A stretch of DNA of 8,621 nt from JBCDCP01 sp039181495 (GTDB lineage Bacteria; Pseudomonadota; Alphaproteobacteria; Rhizobiales; Tepidamorphaceae), in assembly GCA_039181495.1 (NCBI GenBank), contig JBCDCP010000118.1:1-8621 (forward strand), given 5' to 3'. The first letter of the stretch is position 1. Each line of letters opens with the position of its first letter. The translations under genes and the position numbers were made by a program. Below, one piece after another: positions 6,539 through 8,621 of the stretch. The notes under the pieces are model-generated. The model worked only from the letters and a program-made list of their open reading frames with translations. It ran no database searches and was not told where the DNA came from.

Positions 6539-6693
6539 TCGTCCTGATTTTTTCCACTGATGCACAGGAGCAACAGATTCCGCGACCATAGGGCACAAGT
6601 GTTTCACACCGGAGGAAAAAGAACACAAGCGCAGCCACCCACTAATGGTCGTTGTGCACAGCACCCAAACCAGTCGCTGATTGGCGGTGTCAC

Positions 6694-6721
6694 TTTGCAA
6701 GCGGGAAAAACCCACTATTTC
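6694..6721 (+). promoter_or_regulatory. Possible msrB promoter
   Basis: TTTGCA (6694-6699) and TATTTC (6716-6721) stand 16 bases apart and end about 35 bases before the msrB ATG, a plausible leader length. Both hexamers are weak matches to the sigma-70 consensus. An msrB ribosome binding site, CGGAG, follows at 6744-6748. This is the best candidate I could find by eye. Confidence 0.3.
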
Positions 6722-6755
6722 TTGTACAGAACAGTTTCCCGAGCGGAGCAAGACC

Positions 6756-7193
6756 ATGCCAAAAATCAACAAAACCGAAGCCGAATGGCGCTCGCAGCTG
6801 ACGCCCGAGCAGTACCGCATCACCCGCCAGCACGGCACCGAGCGGCCGTTCACCGGCCCCTACCATGCCGACAAGTCGGCCGGTGCCTATAACTGCATCT
6901 GTTGCGGGGCCGCGTTGTTCGACGCGGACGCGAAGTTCGATTCGGGTACCGGATGGCCGAGTTTCTTTGAACCGGCCGCCAATGGCGCGATTGCCGAGCA
7001 TCAGGATAAGTCGTGGTTCATGACGCGCACCGAAGTGCGTTGCGCAGACTGCGATTCCCATCTGGGGCATGTGTTCCCCGATGGGCCGCAGCCCACGGGC
7101 TTGCGCTACTGCATCAATGGCTATGCGCTGCAGAAGATGGACGATGCGGGAATCGCTGTGCCGCAGAAGAATGAGGCCGAGAAAGCCGGCTGA
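6756..7193 (+). CDS. msrB: Peptide-methionine (R)-S-oxide reductase MsrB, 145 aa
   Basis: MsrB reduces the R form of methionine sulfoxide in oxidised proteins, normally with thioredoxin as electron donor; with no signal peptide it should be cytoplasmic. The family pattern is complete: a structural zinc site from Cys47/Cys50 (CICCG) and Cys96/Cys99 (CADCDSHLGHVF), FDSGTGWPSFF at 61-71, His102 and His105, and catalytic Cys119 in LRYCINGYAL. The motif that often reads SGCGWP, holding the resolving cysteine, is SGTGWP here (Thr65). Recycling must therefore use another cysteine, perhaps Cys49, or direct reduction. The ATG at 6756 is preceded by CGGAG and matches the usual N-terminus (TEAEWRSQLTPEQYRITRQH). 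It is a single-gene unit, divergent from the antiporter operon and ended by a hairpin. Confidence 0.97.
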   Translation: MPKINKTEAEWRSQLTPEQYRITRQHGTERPFTGPYHADKSAGAYNCICCGAALFDADAKFDSGTGWPSFFEPAANGAIAEHQDKSWFMTRTEVRCADCDSHLGHVFPDGPQPTGLRYCINGYALQKMDDAGIAVPQKNEAEKAG

Positions 7194-7225
7194 TCCCGTC
7201 CTCTGATCATCGCACCGTAAACTGC

Positions 7226-7251
7226 AAAGGCCGGTCACGAGACCGGCCTTT
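7226..7251. terminator. Strong hairpin, probably bidirectional terminator
   Basis: AAAGGCCGGTC (7226-7236) pairs perfectly with GACCGGCCTTT (7241-7251) around the tetraloop ACGA. On the plus strand the stem is followed by TCTT; on the minus strand the terminal A-run becomes TTT followed by GCAGTTT. It lies 33 bases after the msrB stop and 26 bases beyond the stop of the convergent gene, so it can serve both. Confidence 0.88.
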
Positions 7252-7276
7252 CTTCATGTCAGACTTGCTCTATGAC

Positions 7277-8164
7277 CTAGTTCGCATTGAACTTGAAATT
7301 GATGTTGGCACCGATCGTCAGCACAAGAAGATCGTCGTTGCCCAAGATGGGCGCAGCAGCCGGACCATCGATGTCGCCGACTGCTGAGAAGTAGTCGAGA
7401 CGCCCCATTACAGCCAGACTGATGCTTTCACTCAGATGCTGCTGCAGCCCTATGGCTAGCTGACCCCGAAATCCTCCGAAGTCGTCGGACAGATTGAACG
7501 CGGGAGACGTATAATCCGCGTCACCGAAGTATCCGCCAACAGCGGCACGACCGAGAAATGTCGTGCTCGGTGCGATGTCCCACTCACCTTCCAGCGACAA
7601 CATCGCGCCAAAGATGTCCGTATCCAGTTCCGCCGGTGTCACAACCGCGCCAGTCACCTCAACGCTTTCCTCATCGAACCGCCCATAAAACGGCTCAATA
7701 CCCAAGAGGATGTTCGAGGTTGATGGCTGGCTGTATTTATCGGCAGCAGGTTCTTCAAAATAGTGCTGAAATCGAGTGCCGATTTCCCAGTACTCGCGCT
7801 CAGCAAAATAGCTGCCTGCGATAGGCACGGCGGCCGAGCCGACGTTACCACTCTGCTGATCATCGCCATGGTCGAAGTAGCTGACCCAGATCTCAGCACG
7901 GTCGACGTAACCCCAGACGATGCCCGTCTCAGGGTCTTCATGCCCCAAGGTCACTGTGCCGTAGAAGCCACCATCGGGCTCGACGGGTCGCAATGGCGCC
8001 CGCGTCGATTCCAAGCCGTCCGAAAAGGCATACCCGCCTTCGATCTCGAGGTAGAAGTACTCGGTGTTGATCAGGCTATCATTGGCCCAGCCGGTTGCCG
8101 CGACACCAAAAGAACCCAGAACGACCCCGCAAGCTGCTACGGCAGCCCTGCCCCCAAAGTTCAT
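7277..8164 (-). CDS. Exported protein, probable outer-membrane beta-barrel, 295 aa, unrecognised
   Basis: I do not recognise the family. A signal peptide is clear: a short Arg-containing start, a hydrophobic Ala/Gly/Val core (about 8-25) and a likely signal peptidase I site after GWA at residue 27. The mature part is acidic and rich in aromatics and glycine. Its alternating amphipathic stretches, such as EYFYLEIEGGYAFSDG near the start and LLVLTIGANINFKFNAN at the very end, are typical of beta-barrel strands separated by acidic loops. Asp, Glu, Asn and Gly dominate the presumed loops. The last residue is Asn, not the usual Phe. Cys12 lies in the signal core without a lipobox, so it is not a lipoprotein. 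The ATG at 8164 is preceded by a weak AAGG. It is a single gene, convergent with msrB and divergent from the hydrolase. It could be a porin-like, adhesin or stress-related surface protein; no function is claimed. Confidence 0.78.
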   Translation of the reverse strand: MNFGGRAAVAACGVVLGSFGVAATGWANDSLINTEYFYLEIEGGYAFSDGLESTRAPLRPVEPDGGFYGTVTLGHEDPETGIVWGYVDRAEIWVSYFDHGDDQQSGNVGSAAVPIAGSYFAEREYWEIGTRFQHYFEEPAADKYSQPSTSNILLGIEPFYGRFDEESVEVTGAVVTPAELDTDIFGAMLSLEGEWDIAPSTTFLGRAAVGGYFGDADYTSPAFNLSDDFGGFRGQLAIGLQQHLSESISLAVMGRLDYFSAVGDIDGPAAAPILGNDDLLVLTIGANINFKFNAN

Positions 8165-8373
8165 GGAAATATTGCCTTGTGCCCCCGCGCCGCACAGAGG
8201 CGACGTAAATCAGTTAACGTTGAGTAACCGTGCGAAAGGCTTGAGGACAACCGACGCCAATGCGCGTTGGCGCAATCGTTTTCAGTTTGTAGTAGTTGGG
8301 CAACAGTCCGGCGGAACCATCTGCAGAGAAAGGGTTGCAAATTGCGCCCAATCTGCACCGGAGATCAGGAAAA
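8165..8373. promoter_or_regulatory. Divergent intergenic region between the barrel protein and the hydrolase
   Basis: This noncoding region of 209 bases separates two divergent genes. It holds the palindrome listed separately at 8255-8272 and an AT-richer patch with GTTAAC and GAGTAAC (around 8210-8230) that could belong to the leftward promoter. A GGAG at 8360-8363 lies 10 bases before the hydrolase start. I could not fix any -35/-10 pair with confidence. Confidence 0.45.
8255..8272. promoter_or_regulatory. CGCCAA-N6-TTGGCG palindrome, possible operator
   Basis: CGCCAA (8255-8260) and TTGGCG (8267-8272) form a perfect inverted repeat around TGCGCG. It is placed 90 bases before the barrel gene start and 101 bases before the hydrolase start. 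This symmetry and spacing suit a dimeric regulator serving both genes. No regulator gene is next to it in the window. Confidence 0.35.
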
Positions 8374-8621
8374 GTGACTATATTCAAGGCGGCAAAATCC
8401 ACGCTTCTGGTGGTCGACATCCAGAAAAAGCTACTGCCTGCCATGGCTGAGCCGACGGATGTCGAATCAAATGCAATAAGGCTGGTTCAGGCCGCGGACC
8501 TGACCGGCGTGCCAGTGGTGATCTCCGAACAGTATCCAGACGGGATCGGACACACCGTCGCGCCGGTCCTGTCGGCGTCAACGAAGCCGAAAGTGTTCGA
8601 TAAGCTGCATTTCGATTGCGC
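8374..8621 (+). CDS. Isochorismatase-family cysteine hydrolase, N-terminal 82 residues (partial)
   Basis: From a GTG at 8374 the frame is open to the right edge, giving 82 full codons. The sequence matches the start of isochorismatase-fold hydrolases, most like the small YcaC-like group: LLVVDIQKKLLPAM (11-24) with the catalytic Asp15, then VPVVISEQYPDGIGHTV (46-62), and VFDKLHFDC (74-82) with Lys77 in the position of the catalytic lysine. The nucleophilic cysteine of the triad lies beyond the window. GGAG stands 10 bases and AGGA three bases before the GTG. A TTG at 8335 would extend the protein by 13 residues; the GTG fits the family better because its members begin just before the LLVVD strand. 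The substrate cannot be predicted from this fragment. Confidence 0.88.
   Translation, partial: MTIFKAAKSTLLVVDIQKKLLPAMAEPTDVESNAIRLVQAADLTGVPVVISEQYPDGIGHTVAPVLSASTKPKVFDKLHFDC

Larger units (their letters stand above)
6394..6755. promoter_or_regulatory. Divergent intergenic region between mnhE and msrB
   Basis: This stretch of 362 bases carries no convincing gene. It must contain the leader and promoter of the leftward antiporter operon and of rightward msrB. Short structured elements are visible: an inverted repeat TGATGC-G-GCATCA at 6526-6538, an overlapping stem TCAGG-AAAAGA-CCTGA at 6513-6528, and the palindrome TGTGCACA at 6653-6660. I could not identify a clear -35/-10 pair for mnhE. 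An apparent extension of mnhE into 6394-6573 has no membrane helix or known motif and is probably an untranslated leader. The minus-strand leader is C/G-rich near 6475-6490. Confidence 0.55.

Noticed and set aside
6394..6573. N-terminal extension of mnhE from a TTG
   Set aside because: The extra 60 residues have no helix or MnhE similarity, and the start codon has poor context. It is treated as leader DNA.
6595..6639. Two CACAAG copies and a GTGT-TTC-ACAC stem upstream of msrB
   Set aside because: They are too short to separate from chance, and no consistent spacing or partner was seen.
6653..6660. TGTGCACA palindrome
   Set aside because: It is an eight-base palindrome expected by chance at this length. 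It has no flanking symmetry and no repeat copy in the region.
6536..6853. Minus-strand frame of 105 codons across the mnhE-msrB region
   Set aside because: It starts inside msrB on the opposite strand, has no recognisable motif, and its composition does not look like a conserved protein.
8128..8130. Cys12 of the barrel candidate as a lipoprotein site
   Set aside because: It sits inside the hydrophobic core without an L-x-[GA]-C lipobox, and a better signal peptidase I site follows at GWA.

Overview
The window looks like chromosomal DNA from a high-GC alphaproteobacterium, possibly Hyphomicrobiales or a marine relative. The evidence is the codon use, the tightly overlapping genes and the character of the proteins. 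No rRNA, tRNA, phage, IS or CRISPR marker is present to fix the lineage, so the genus is left open.

Positions 1 to about 6393 are one minus-strand operon for a multi-subunit cation/H+ antiporter of the Mrp/Mnh superfamily. Transcription order is mnhE, mnhF, mnhG, a stand-alone DUF4040-MbhE protein (equivalent to the C-terminus of MrpA), mnhB, mnhC, mnhD, a NuoL/MrpA-N-like antiporter subunit, a 71-residue two-helix protein, and a third antiporter-like subunit cut by the left edge. Nearly every junction is an ATGA-type overlap or a gap of a few bases, so the genes should be translated together. The order is that of the membrane arm of archaeal Mbh/Mbs complexes (E-F-G-D/E-B-C-D), not the Bacillus mrpABCDEFG order. 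The two halves of MrpA are split and lie three genes apart. With three large antiporter-like subunits instead of the usual two, the complex may be an enlarged cation/proton pump; this is inference from gene content.

Positions 6394-6755 are a noncoding divergent region carrying small inverted repeats and presumably the promoters for the antiporter operon (leftward) and msrB (rightward). msrB (6756-7193, plus) encodes methionine-R-sulfoxide reductase B. A strong hairpin at 7226-7251 separates it from a convergent minus-strand gene (7277-8164) for an exported protein, probably an outer-membrane beta-barrel, that I do not recognise. A second divergent region (8165-8373) carries a CGCCAA-N6-TTGGCG palindrome. 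The last gene, cut by the right edge, is the start of an isochorismatase-family cysteine hydrolase.

The antiporter operon is the most interesting part, especially its split MrpA, its third antiporter-like subunit and the tiny membrane protein between the last two large subunits. The right third looks like ordinary single-gene chromosomal content.
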